A stretch of 64,000 nt of DNA from Agapanthus africanus (taxonomy: Eukaryota; Streptophyta; Magnoliopsida; Asparagales; Amaryllidaceae). A program made the translations under genes and the position numbers. Location: assembly GCA_030015575.1 (NCBI GenBank), contig CM057342.1, positions 262,036,867 to 262,100,866 of the forward strand, in the 5' to 3' direction. Shown piece by piece: positions 22,884 through 34,947 of this stretch; position 1 is the stretch's first letter; every line of letters starts with the position of its first letter. Below the pieces are notes generated by a model. The model was not told the DNA's origin and did not search any database. It saw only the letters and a program-made list of their open reading frames with translations.

Positions 22884-25200
22884 ATATTCCCCTTTAAGTA
22901 AATTCGGTCCCCGAATTTAAAATTAACTAGACATACCCTCAAAAAGACGTGGAAATCTCTTTCATATCGCATCCTTTCCCAAGTAATTTCCCCGCGATTC
23001 CTTCCTTGCCAAAGAACCCTTACAGATGGAAGTACCCTTGATCTTAGTTTCTTTGCCTTCCTGTCTAGAATAGCTACAGGCTGCACTGCGTAGGATAAAT
23101 CCGGCTCAAGCTGTAAGGTCTGATGCTGGATCGCGTGAGAAAGATCGTGAAGATATTAGCGAAGCATCGAAACGTGAAATACCGGATGCACATCGGGAAA
23201 ACTCGGTGGAAGTGCTAAACGATAATCTACAGCACCTACTCTCTCCAGAATCTCGTAAGGTCCAACATATCTGGGGCTGAGCTTCCCCTTTTTCCCGAAA
23301 CGCAGCACACCTTTCATCGGAGATACACGAAGAAACACATGATCTCCTACATCAAACTTGAGTTTACGACGTCATTGGTCTGAATATGATTTCTGTCTGC
23401 ACTGGGCCACTCTTATTCTGTCTCGTATCATTTGAATCTTTTCCGTAGTCTATTATATTACCTGCGTCCCAAAATGCTACTCTCGCTCAGTGTCATCCAG
23501 CAAACATGCGATCGACATTTCCATCCATACAAAGCTTCAAAGAGAGCAATCTGGATCGTCTTCTAAAAACTATAGTTCTACGAAAATTCTATCAAAGGTA
23601 AGTGACGACCCCAACTACCACCGAAAACAAGGCTGCAAGCTCGAAGCATATCCTCTAAAGTCTGAATGGTCCGCTCTGACTGACCATCCGTCTGTGGGTG
23701 AAAAGCTGTACTAAAACGCAATCGTGTACCAAGAACTTATTGAAGTTTCTGTCATAGCCTGTTAGTAAACTGGGTACCCCTATCTGACACTATGCTCGTT
23801 GGAACACCATGCAATCGAACAACCTCGTCGATATAATCTAAACGCACTGTATAACCCATACGTCGTCTTCACTAATAGAAAGTGAGCTGCCCTTGTCAGT
23901 CTATCTTCAATCAATCACTCAAATGGAATCATACCCTCTGCTAGTCCTGGTTAGACCCACTACAAATCCATGGAAAGCTGTTCCCATTTCCACTCCGGAA
24001 TGGTTAAGGGCTGCAATTCTCCAGCCGGCCTCTGGTGCTCTGCCTTGACTTGCTGACAAGTCAAGTATCTTGAAACAAATTCCACAATGTCCCTCTTCAT
24101 ACCTCTCCACCAGTAACATCCCTCAAATCATGATACATCTTGGTGGAACCAGGATGAATACTGTATGCTGACCTATGGGCCTCCTCTAAGATCTCATGTC
24201 CCAGTCCATCCGAATCTGGCACACAAAGATGAGTCCCAAAACGTAATACTCCACGGTCATCTATCACAAACTCCGACTCTCTGTCTTGCCTATTCCGATC
24301 CATAATCTCTTTCATACGAGCATATGCGGTTGTGTCTCTCGAATACGATCCAATAACTAAAGTCGGGTGCGAACATGTGCTAATTGTCCTCCTGTCGATG
24401 TGAACTCGAACTGAATACAGCTATCACATAAAGTCGGCCAGTCTGTAGAAGACTGTCTCTGTAAGGTGCGCACATGAGATAAGCTACCTCCAGGCCTCCG
24501 ACGCAAGGCATCTGCTATAACATCCGCTTTGCCTGGATGATATAAAATCTCACAATCGTAGTCCTTCACGAGTCCCTCCATCTTCGCTGCCTTAGATTCG
24601 GATCCTTCTATTGAAAATATACATTAAGCCCTTATGATCTGTGAAAATATGGCACGGCTCTCCATACAAGGATGCCCCCAAATCCTCTGTGCGAATACTA
24701 CAGCGGCCATCTCCAAATCATGAGTAGGGTAGTTCTGCTCATGCCTCATCAACTGTCGGGAAGCATAAGCTACAACCCTACCGTGCTACATCAATGCACA
24801 GCCTATACCTACTCGAGATGCATCACAATACACAACAAAACCACCCGACCCGGAAGGTAACGATAAGACAGGTGCAGTCGTCAATTGAGTCTTTAACTGC
24901 TGGAAACCCTATGCATCTATCCCAAGAAATGGAACTTCCTTCCTAGTCAGTCCGGTCAACGGTGCAGCGATCCGATAAAATCCTGCACAAAACGTCTGTA
25001 ATAACCGGCCAGACCCAAGAAACATCGAACTGAAACAGGTCTGGGCCAGTACTGTACCGTTTCTATCTTCTTTGGGGTCCCTACGTATCTCATCTCTTGC
25101 AACTACGTGACCTAGAATTCTATAATATCCAGCCAGAAAGCACACTTGGAGAATTTAGCGAATCTGTTACTTCTGATACCCTGAAGAGAAGCCTGGCTAA
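22884..25200 (-). pseudogene. RT, RNase H and integrase remnants of element G
   Basis: Minus strand. The integrase C-terminal part has the words GKLSPRYVGPYEIL and HPVFHVSMLR (23156-23338). The integrase zinc-binding part has HEILEEAHRSAYSIHPGSTKMY (24097-24315). The RNase H end has DYDCEILYHPGKADVIADAL (about 24450-24580). An RT-side segment has FLAGYYRR-like text (about 25100). These words and their order are typical of gypsy chromoviruses. The fossil is badly broken, and the order runs right to left as expected for a minus-strand element. Confidence 0.8.
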
Positions 25201-26043
25201 TCTCACCTTAGAAGACTCGTCCCAATTTATCGGAGAAAAGGTTACTACATGATCTCCTTCTTGAACTACTTGCATCTGGTCTGAACAAACTCCATCGGAA
25301 GAAATACATCAATTTCACCAATCTCGTATCGAAACGCTACAACGGATTTAAAATCCTAACCATCTCACCTCTGAACGTCTATGAATCCTGTTGGTCCATC
25401 TGCACTTATATCCTCGTCAATCTTTAACTTCATGAACTCCGGAATTAACATCTCGATAATCTTAGCAAAGAGTGATACTGCTGTCTGAACAGTACCCAAC
25501 ACCATGATCTTCGGAGAGGGGAAAACATCATGTCTCAAGTCTACCTGAGCTCTAACAATGACCCTACCATCTGGTGCGGATCCCGAAGAACTTGCCCCAC
25601 CATGTGAACACGATCATATATGAATAAACGACGTGTTTCTATATCATCAAAAAGTCACCCCAGTCAGTCCTTGTCCCAGACAAATCTGCTCTGACTGTAT
25701 CTCTAACTGTAGCCCTCTCGGCCCTCATAACATGGTGATCGAAACAATCAATCATGCACTGACGAAGATAGATCAACGGAAGGAATAGAAGGAAAATCTC
25801 AAGATATAAATCCTAAGGTATCTTAGGTGAAGTATCACATCGTAAATATGCCGCGGAACATATGTACGGTACGTCACTCTACTTAGTACCTACTCCATCA
25901 ACAAAAGTCATCCTATATAACGAAAGTTCGGGTATAAGACCCCTAAAGTCAAGTCTATGTCCTATAGGGTCAAGCCTAGTTAACAAAATATATGCCCAGA
26001 CTCTATATAGTCAACCTAGACACGAACAAAGGTTAAACCAAAC
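25201..26043 (-). other. Unrecognised inner part of element G
   Basis: Between the RT remnant and the primer site only about 850 bases remain. I see no gag core, zinc knuckle or protease signature on either strand. It is far too short to hold the usual gag and protease of this lineage, so most of that region appears not to be represented. Confidence 0.5.
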
Positions 26044-26055
26044 GCTCTGATACCA
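26044..26055 (-). other. Primer binding site of element G
   Basis: GCTCTGATACCA reads TGGTATCAGAGC on the element strand, complementary to initiator-Met tRNA. Four bases separate it from the LTR. Confidence 0.85.
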
Positions 26056-26059
26056 ACTT

Positions 26060-27095
26060 TGTCACGACCCAAATATGGCACGTGACCAGCACTTAAAACA
26101 CGTGAGATCTAAAGACATCGACGTAATCTATGTAAGTCGAAACCCGGAATCTAAACCCTTTTTGAAAGTATTTTAGGTGAGGTTTAAAATAATTATCCAA
26201 AAAAAATCAAATTTAATAGCATCTAATTTTAATTAAGTATTTGAATAGCATTTATGATGTTTTGAAACTTGACATCATCTCCTTTGCATTTTTATAAAAA
26301 CCCGATACAACATAATAGAATAGCATCCTAACGGAAGCTAATCTCCACGTCCAAACAATGGAGCAACCAATCAATCTAAAGCATAAGTCGACTCCGAAGA
26401 GTGCGACACTCAAGACACAGCTCTAGTCCTTGCTTCTAAGTCCATAATATACCATTTCTAAGTTGATGGTGTTTCCACTAGATACAAGAATATATGAATA
26501 ATCAAGAGTGAGTAGGATACAACAAAAACTCACTTACCCATCAATCCCCAAAAGAATGTGTGCCCAAACCGCTAATAATCCAAGCGGTAAAACCTGCAAG
26601 AAACTATGGCACAACGGGGATGAGTTGCCAACTCAGTGAATAAAAGTGCAACTAAAAGTAGAAATCGAAATGCATGACGATACCTAGATCATAAGTATAG
26701 TACTATCATAATCTGTATCGATATACTATGTGATTTGCAAAGGTACAATACTAACTATCATGCAATAAATATAATATCTCAATATCATATGAATCAACAT
26801 CATGAATCCATTATCCGTATTGGAATTCCCTTTTTGTCTATGAATGTCAGTACAAATATGTACAGGTACTGTCCCCCGGATCAGTCCTGGTGAAATCCAA
26901 TAAATAAATATCTAACTGTGTACCTCATGATAATGATCACATCAATATACAAATAGATGCCCAGCATCGACATTAAAATCCGAAATCTCTCGTGTCCAGC
27001 ATCGACACGTAAATACAGATACCGTCGACACCATCTCAACAGATGATCGTCACCCGATATCCTGGCTACGATCAGTATCCCCTGGATATATGCCG
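26060..27095 (-). repeat. 5' LTR of element G, first part
   Basis: Matches 19102-20137 and is cut by element B at 27095. The remainder should lie beyond the window after B ends. Confidence 0.9.
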
Positions 27096-28608
27096 TGTAG
27101 GGATCCTAGGCACACTAAAGAGGTTCCACAAGGCATCAACCATGCCAAATTCTAAAATTTCATGTGCCGAGAAACCCTAAACTAGATCGATAACTAGAGG
27201 TAAAGGCGAAACAACAACAAGTTAACAACTTAACTACTAAGTGAATGGAAATACAACCTTTGTAGATCCGGTCCACCACTTCTTTAGCTCCGTGATGACG
27301 TCCCTTCTCTGCGATCACCGGGATCCCGGACTCTAGCGATGGTTTCGTCGGGGAAATGAGCGGGCTAGGTCGTTGACTTCGATACCGAAGATGATCTACG
27401 TCGAGGCAACTCTAACTCAAGCTCCATCTTCACTAGGTCATGAAACTTGTGAAGAAAACACCCAATACAACATGGCAAGTGGTAGAGGATGAAGAAATAG
27501 GATGTGGGTTCACTTTGGATTTGGATTTCTCACTTGATTTCAACACTTGAAATTTTCTAGCAAGGTTTTCTTTTCTTCCTCAAGAAGAAGAAGAAGAAGA
27601 AAAGAATATCAATTCTTTTAAAATGAAAAATCAAGTGAAGAGTTATCATAATGCAACCATGGGTGAAGTAAACTCATGTAGAGAATAAACTAGGGTTTAG
27701 GTGTAATGGTTAGGTTAAGGTATAAAACAAAATGGCTAGACTTTTCAAAGCTTCATGAAGTTTCAAGTAAAGAACAAGAAAAAGCCACCATTTTGTTTAA
27801 TCAAAATAAATAAAAAGAAGAAATAAAACACTAACCATTAACCTAAACAATGGTGTATAGCAAACACCCACCCAAGTTTGCATGTATCATCAAACATGAT
27901 ACAATCTAGTGCACAAAAATATATCACATATACAACTTGTGCACATCAAGTGAGAATATCAATCTTAAGTGAACCAATACTAGTTAATGTAAAGTAATAT
28001 ATCAAATATATAATTATACATTAAATCATTAAATCAATACTTGATTTAACAATCCGGTCATATCTCATGTAACCGACTAATATCATATGTATCAGTATAT
28101 CGAATCAACACTTGATTCGGTAACCCGGCTATATCACATATAACCGACCGATGATACAAATCTCGAGAATAGAATACAGTATCACATACTGGTATTATTC
28201 TCAGTCCCGCACATATCTCATATGCGCTCCTATTTCGTTTCGCTTGAGCCAGAAAACCTCTGTGTAGGACTCTGAAGACTCGTCAATACGCCGGCAGCAG
28301 GTGATGATCATATCAAACACCCACAAGCCGCAAGCGGTCTGCTAAACGTAACGGCCACCCAGGTATTGAGCGATCAGAAGATCAACGAGCAAGCCCACTC
28401 ACACTCCTGTGAATCCAACCAGTAACACTTACCGCACAGTCCGGTCTGTTCGTCTGATATGTCGCATATCTCGTCTAGGGATGGTAAATATCAGACCCCA
28501 GTAGCTCGAAAAGTCGTGTCGATATGAGGTCTATAACAGTTCGAGAATCTACTGGTAACACTTACCAGAAAATTTTAGCAACCCTGGCCAGGGATTTCCG
28601 GTTATAGC
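27096..28608 (-). repeat. 3' LTR of element B, first part
   Basis: Starts TGTAGGGATCC, right after TGCCG in the G LTR. It continues at 38934-39621 after F, giving 2201 bp in all. It holds two units of the AATCAACACTTGATT-type repeat (about 28025 and 28104). Confidence 0.88.
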
Positions 28609-30802
28609 TGTTAGTTATGTATATGCCCTAAAGGCCATTGTTGTACATATGATGTATATTATAATGGATGCTTGGATATATATAGAGATGACTTTCTTGC
28701 TCGTCATGATAGTATGCTATTTGGTTTCACTTTATCTTAACATGTTGACTTGTATTGGTTTACTGTTTTTCTCTCACATGTTGATAAAGCCCTTAGGATC
28801 TGTACTCGACTACTGGGACTATGATGAGATCATACTAGTGGGGCCATGGTAGTCAATGAGTACATCCTATAACTGTTCCTAGTCGAGGGTATATCGAGAC
28901 AGGGCATCGATACACCAGAGTAGACTAGCGTATACGCATCTTGACCCATATGATGGGCGATGGATGATCCCATATCCATCGGTGTTTGACATCAGAGATG
29001 GTGTACGGGTGCTCAGTGGAGACTGGGTACACTGGACGGACTCGCCGAGAACTCCCAGATGGTGATATACCACACGTCAGATGGCAGTTCTCCGGTGACA
29101 CTGGTACAGGGTAGTTTGTAGACCCGAGATCGTCATAGAGTCTTGTGTGATTCCCGCTGTGCATTGATTTCCACCTTACCACGTCCAAGAGGGCGTGCAA
29201 AACGGTGGCTTTTGGGTACAGTCCCGAATCACATGGAGGCAATGAGCGATAGGAGAGGATTCGTCTCTCCCGGTATAGGGAGTTGATGTTGTGTTGTGTT
29301 CGATTGGCTATAACTGGAAGTCCCTGGCCAGGGCTGATATAGAGATTTACTGGTAAGTGTTACTAGTAGTTTCTCGACCCGTTATGAGCCACACATCGAC
29401 ACGACTTATCGGTTACTGGGGTCTGACGTTTACCACCCCTAGACTTGATATGCGACATTTCAGACGAACAGACCGGACTGTACGGGAGTGTTACTGATTG
29501 GATTCACAGGAGAACGCACAGGCTGGCTTGTTGATCTTCTGATCGTTCAATACCTGGGTGGCTGTTACGTTTAGCTGACCGCTTGCAGCTTGTGGGTGTT
29601 TGATATGATCATCACCTGCTACCGGCGTATTGACGATTCTTTAGAGTCCTACACAGAGGTTTCTTGGCTCAGGCGAAACGGAGTAGAGGCACATATGTGA
29701 TATGTGCAGGACCGAGAATAATGCGATATGAGATACCGTATTATATTCTCGCGATATTTAGATATGAACCGGGACATCGGATCAAGTGTTGATTCGATGA
29801 ATCGGTACATGATATATTAGTCGGTAATATTCGATATAGCCGGATCGTCGAATCAAGTGTTGATTCGATGATTTAATGTATAATAATATATATGATATAT
29901 TGTATTACATTATCTAATATTGGCTCGCTTTATTATTTTATTTTCTCACTGGATGATACATTGATATATATGCGATATATGTTAATTGTATTATTTTCTT
30001 TTGTTGCAAATATTTAATATATATGTGATATATATTATTGTGACATGATATGATTTATTATTAAACATGTTTAAGGATGATTAAATGGGATTAGGGTTTG
30101 ATTAGGGTTAGCTTCTTCTTGCACCTTCTAGAAGCTTTGCTTTTGTCTTGGTTAAGATATTATGGTTGATATTTTTCCATGACTCATAACTTAACCTAAC
30201 CAAACCCTAACTCTAGTTTATTCTCTACAAACTCTTAGCCACTCATCCTTGACCATGGTTGATATATCAATCATATACATTTCTTTCTATTCATCACAAA
30301 AGGATTTATCATTTCCATTATCATCTTCTACTCTCTTGATTTTGAGCTCACTAGAAATTCCATTTGTGATGATAAATTGTGAGAAAGTGAATTAAAAAGA
30401 AAGCATAAACACTACTCCCTCATCCTCATCTCATCTAGCCCATGAGATTAGGGTGTTCATCTCTTTAGAGTGAGAAAGCTTGGGTTTTTGCAACTTCGAC
30501 GTAGATCATCGGAGATTCGGAACACTTCAAGCAAGCATGGATCGTTCGAGTCGTGGAGCCTCTCTTGAGTCCGGGAGATCATGGATCGCGGCGAAGAGAC
30601 TTCTACTCGGAGCTTGTGAAGCGAAGGAGCGGACTACAAAGGTTGTAATCCCTCACACTTAGATAAAAAGATGTTATCTTGCATGCTAAACCCTAATAAT
30701 CTAGCAAAGATCCTGTCTTCGGGTTGTTCGGCACATGTAAAATTTCATTCGTGCATGTTTGATGCGTTATGAACCTTCACAAGTGTGCCTAGGAACCCTA
30801 CA
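28609..30802 (+). repeat. 5' LTR of element F
   Basis: 2194 bp with TG...CA ends, partner of 36735-38928. Two units with ATCAAGTGTTGATTCGATGA lie near 29787 and 29853. A GC-rich U5 part (30480-30660) contains a 60-codon open frame also present in the other LTR. Confidence 0.95.
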
Positions 30803-30803
30803 G

Positions 30804-30816
30804 TGGTATCAGAGCC
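30804..30816 (+). other. Primer binding site of element F
   Basis: TGGTATCAGAGCC, complementary to initiator-Met tRNA, one base after the LTR end. Confidence 0.95.
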
Positions 30817-31005
30817 TACCTAGAGCATTAGGCGACGTGTTTACGAAGTTAAAACTCCGATCGAACCCGAACCGACAAAATTTACCCCCTCTCTGGAAAT
30901 TTTTCAAAAACTGGGGTTTTTCTGAATTAAAAATACGTAAAAAAATCAGCAGGGAATTCTAAGAATTACCATGAAACACGGGCCCACAACTCCACTAAAC
31001 CGCGG

Positions 31006-31044
31006 CGGAACCGCGGCGAAAACATGCTTTTCGCGGAGGTTCCG
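31006..31044 (+). repeat. Primer-site-proximal GC-rich hairpin of element F
   Basis: CGGAACCGCGGCGAAAA, loop CATGC, TTTTCGCGGAGGTTCCG: a 17-bp stem with two mismatches, 190 nt after the primer site. A dimerisation or packaging hairpin is a reasonable guess from its position. Confidence 0.85.
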
Positions 31045-31333
31045 CGGCGGAATTTTGGAATTAGGACACGTGGATTTCATGGTAATATCCGTAGGTGCTT
31101 GTTGATACTTCTGGGTATTTTTAAAGTGATTCAAGTGTTGAATATTCTGGGGTTTGCTTTGTAATCGTAGATTCGATCGGAATATTTAAATTCGTTGTTA
31201 TTTCCGGATATTTAGAAACTGTTAAACTATTTGAACGGATATCATTAACTCACTTTTTCCCGGCACGGCAAACTTTCAAGTGTTGAATTTTTATCGGGTT
31301 TAAATCTTTCGGAAAAATTGTACAAGCTAAGCG

Positions 31334-31468
31334 GTGGACCCTCTAGAAGACAACAAACCTTAACTCGATTATGTGACCGTCTTGAACTGCCTTTTGAACC
31401 TTCGGGTTTGGGGCAGTACGGCGTGCCATATGTGAGGCGTTGGCTTGACCCTTCTACGGCTGGATCAC
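31334..31468 (+). other. Leader block II (conserved in F, C and D)
   Basis: About 135 bp with near-identical counterparts at 49923-50060 (C) and 59389-59525 (D): about 95% identity by eye, while the flanks barely align. It contains AACC-TTCG-GGTT, a UUCG-type tetraloop stem in F and C. Candidate structured RNA. Confidence 0.8.
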
Positions 31469-32431
31469 TGGTACTGTGACATATTCTGGGATTATTTGAA
31501 CTCCGCTCAAGTGTTGAGCACTTTAGGAAATTTTGGGTATTTGATTATCTGTTCGAAAAGTTTAATACTGTCTATTTATCTGGAATGTGATACAATATGT
31601 GGAATTCATAAAGTTAGGCATGAAATGCGAAGTATGTGATATTTCGGATTTACGATGTCTAAAGTGATTGTGGATTCCAAATATTGTAGTTTTACACTTT
31701 CTTTTCTGTGACCGTAAGTGTAACATGTGATATCGCCGGTTTTGTTGCTATATGTCAACGACAATTGGGATGTGCATATTTACTTACGTTGATGATATGT
31801 GATATTATGTGTTGCTGTGATATGTTATATTGGATCGTCGCGTTCTGAATAGCCGAGGGTTTTATGTGAGATGAGGGTTTTTATTTTCATTCATGTAAAA
31901 TTCATTTGTAATGTAATATTATTTTTGGGGCACTTCCAGGTTGCGGATGATGTCACCAGTGTATATTATTTACTTTTCCGCATTAGGTAAACCCAAGGAG
32001 GGGAGCACAAGTAACCGGGTTCTAGGGTCCAGTGGGAGGCCATCTCGAGGAGTCGAGACCGGGTCTCCTAACCCTAGAATTGGCAGTGTTACTTGCCGCT
32101 CTCGTAGGGGTCTTGGGATGTGGGTTTGGCTATTCGTCACGACCGTGGAATCTGTGTTTTATACAGGCTCGTATTGAAAACACGGACGTCATAGTATATC
32201 CAATATTTCATATATGTTCTTCTGCTGCAATGTTCTGTGATGAGATCATATTACTGCCTGAGACGAATGCTTATACTATATATATATGCTGATATATAAA
32301 TATTACTGCTTTCGTTTCTTCTGTGATGCTTAGGAAGCATAAGCTGATGGGATTTTATTAATGAGATTAATAAAAAGAAAAGAAACCTAAAGATGTTGTA
32401 GAATCAAAACTTTATAAAAAGGGTAGCTACA

Positions 32432-32700
32432 GTTTTGCTTTGCACAGCAGTATATATGATATGCCCTGCACCTTATTAGATGAGGAAAGAGCCGAGATCC
32501 CTTCACCGGGAGTGACCTCTTTAGCGAAACTGGCCGATGCTACTCGGTTTGTCTTTTGATTGTTTTTAGAGTTTTGCTTTGCACAGCGGTATATATGATA
32601 TATCCTGCATCTTATTCGATGAGGAAAGGGCCGACGATCCTTTCACCGGGAGTGACCCCTTTAGCGAAACTAAAAAAAGCCTCAAAAACACTCCTATTCA
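32432..32700 (+). repeat. Tandem duplication in the F leader
   Basis: Two copies of a segment of about 100 bp, offset by 139 bp. Both start GTTTTGCTTTGCACAGC and end CACCGGGAGTGACC-CTTTAGCGAAAC. C has the same duplication at 48420-48661; A has one copy. Confidence 0.85.
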
Positions 32701-32809
32701 AAAACTACTCGATTCTACGACGATATCAAGTTCGTTACGCAATAGGTTTTTCAGAAAAAACCTGACGTAGCCCTCCGTCATTTCAGATAAGTAGTATTTA
32801 GTATTCGTG

Positions 32810-33017
32810 CTACGGTAGTTTGGCATGCGTCAAGGCGTAGTGTACGGTAGCTGATTATTACTTATCTGTAGCATGAGATGCGATTGGATTAGGGTATTCG
32901 TACGGCGTTGTTTGGCATGCGTCAAGGGTCGTACGGGTGGGTTTAATTCAATCACGAAATGTACGGGTTGAACTTGACTAGCGGACTATGGGTTGTTTGG
33001 CATGCGTCAAGGTCATA
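32810..33017 (+). repeat. Triple hairpin array of element F leader
   Basis: The core TTTGGCATGCGTCAAGG occurs at about 32819, 32911 and 32996. Outer arms: CTACG/CGTAG for the first, CGTACG/CGTACG for the second, CTATG/CATAG for the third. The core folds as TTGGC-ATGC-GTCAA with one G-U pair, and GCATGC is itself a palindrome. Confidence 0.85.
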
Positions 33018-33463
33018 GCACACTAGGGGTAAAAGCTTTATCGGGAATTTCAAGTGTTGAAATTTGCAATGAGATTGCATACCTCCTATGAGATAGTTGG
33101 ATCCCGATACCCACTGCGAGTAAGAGTTACTCCTGGGAGAGTTTTACACAGGACAATTAGCCGATCAAGTAGGTGTCTAGAAAAGTGTTAATGAGGTTAC
33201 GCCTCTGGGAAAACGAGGTTTACTCTAATTAGGTCCGTGCGAAAGCACGGGGAACCTCCCTCAAAGTACCGACACTGATCTGGCTGAAAGATTGACGAAA
33301 TTGTTGGGTGTAATTAATCCCGGCTAATCTTACCTTTTAGGGTTTGAAGGTAGATTTGATAAAAACAGTGGGAGACATCCTGATTAGATAAGATAATAAC
33401 CAATCTAATCTTGCAAGAGCATACGCTAAAGTGTTTTCTTCTCTCTCTCTCCAGGTAGCGACC

Positions 33464-34938
33464 ATGTCAGGCCATAATCAAGATAATAATATGGATGTAT
33501 TGACTGAACTCGATTATTGTACTGAGCAAGGGATCGTTGGACCCGTTCTTTCTTATAAAAGTTATAAGACTGAACAGGAAACAGGAGAATATCTGGATTC
33601 TCACACCGCCCAAAAGAACATGCATGTTGATGCATCTTCTTCAGGTGTGTTAGTTATTGAGAACTGTTTCTCAGTTCACCCTACGTCCTGGGTATTGGAT
33701 ACCGGATCAGGATCCCATATATGTAAATTGTTACATGGGCTACGAAAAGGTAGAGAACTGGGAAAAGGTGATCATTCCGTTCAAGTAGGGAACGGTGCAA
33801 GTATTGTAGCCAAAGCAGTTGGCGAATATCACCTTGTATTACCAAGTCGTAATACACTGATTCTAAATGAGTGCTATTATATACCGAACATGATGTGCAA
33901 TATTATATCAGTTTCTTTATTAAGTAAAGAAGGATATAATTTTGTAGTACAGGATAATGTTATGAACATATTCCTAGATCAAAAGTTGATTGCATCAGGC
34001 TCGTTACATAATGGCATATTCATTCTAAATCAGAATACAGTCCTCAATATACAAAACACACACAAGAGGAAGAGTTCAGAAATGAACGAATCCTTCTTGT
34101 GGCATTGTAGACTTGGTCATATCAATGCGACACGACTGGCTAAGTTACATAAAGAAGGATATTTGAACCCGTTCGAATTATCATCTTATGATACTTGCCA
34201 TTCATGTCTCAAAGGAAAATGACCAAAGCTCCGTTTAGTGGACACGGAGAAAGAGTTACGGAACTCTTAGGACTGGTACATAGTGATGTATGCGGTCCCA
34301 TGTCTACGCAAGCCAGGAACAGTTCTTCCTACTTCATTACGTTCACTGACGATCTCTCTAGATACGGGCATGTGTTTCTGATGAAACACAAGTATGAAGC
34401 TTTTGAGAAATTCAGAGAATATAAGCACGAAGTAGAGAACCAAACGGGCAAAAGTATTAAGATTCTTCGATCTGATCGAGGAGGTGAATACTTAAGCGGT
34501 GAGTTCCTAGATTATCTAAAAGAGAATGGGATTCTCTCTCAGCTTACTCCTCCTTATACACCACAGCACAACGGTGTATCGGAGCGGAGGAATCGCACCC
34601 TATTAGATATGGTGCGCTCGATGATGAGTACAGCTGAGTTACCTATTTCTTTTTGGGGGTATGCGCTTGAGACAGCCATAGACCTATTGAATAGAGTTCC
34701 TACCAAATCTGTGCCTACCACTCCATATGAGATATGGAAAGGGAAGAGACCACATCTTAATTATATTAAGATATGGGGTTGTCCGGCCTATGTCAAAAGA
34801 CAAAATCCGGACAAACTCGAGGCAAGATCTCTCTTATGTATGTTTGTAGGATATCCCAAAAATTCACAAGGGTATATCTTCTACCACCCCGAAGAACAAA
34901 AGGTGTTTGTTTCTCGACATGCCACTTTCTTAGAATAA
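33464..34938 (+). pseudogene. Linker, protease and integrase part of element F
   Basis: Begins with a linker of about 55 residues (NNMDVLTE...) in the place where gag would be. It continues into the text before the protease (DASSSGVLVIENCFS), the retropepsin signature WVLDTGSGSHI at about 33689, the integrase zinc-binding part HCRLGHINATRLAKLH...CHSC (about 34100-34210), and the integrase core with the D,D,E context words HSDVCGP, RSDRGGEY and NGVSERRNRTLLDMVRSMM (to about 34620). It ends with GCPAYVKR and the YPKNSQGYIFYHPEEQKVFVSRHATFLE segment. A fossil; the part is not fully open. Confidence 0.88.
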
Positions 34939-34947
34939 GGTTTTCTT

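Larger units (their letters stand above)
19102..27095 (-). mobile_element. Element G: broken Ty3/gypsy chromovirus-like retrotransposon (part in window)
   Basis: Minus strand: 3' LTR 19102-22883, internal part 22884-26059, 5' LTR starting at 26060 and cut at 27095 by element B. The LTR start TGTCACGACCC is present in both copies. RT, RNase H and integrase remnants are recognisable; gag is not. The two LTRs differ at roughly 34 of the 1036 comparable bases (about 3.3%, counted by eye), the largest value in the nest. With 3.8-kb LTRs, an initiator-Met type primer site and its integrase words, it looks like the Tekay/Del lineage. Broken in many places. Confidence 0.85.
30817..33463 (+). other. 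Long non-coding leader of element F
   Basis: About 2.65 kb without a long frame. In order it holds a GC-rich hairpin (31006-31044), conserved block II (31334-31468), a tandem duplication (32432-32700), the triple hairpin array (32810-33017), two adjacent inverted repeats (33046-33079), and a pyrimidine tract plus CAG (33434-33454) ending just before the first ATG of the coding part (33464). Confidence 0.8.

Noticed and set aside
28649-28852. Hydrophobic 67-codon frame repeated at 36775-36978
   Set aside because: Both copies lie at the same place in the two LTRs of F. It looks membrane-like only because of T-rich composition, and other LTRs do not keep it.
32818-33012. CRISPR-like direct repeats with spacers
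   Set aside because: Three short repeats about 90 bp apart could suggest an array, but spacers are unequal, the site is a plant retrotransposon leader, and the units are hairpin cores.
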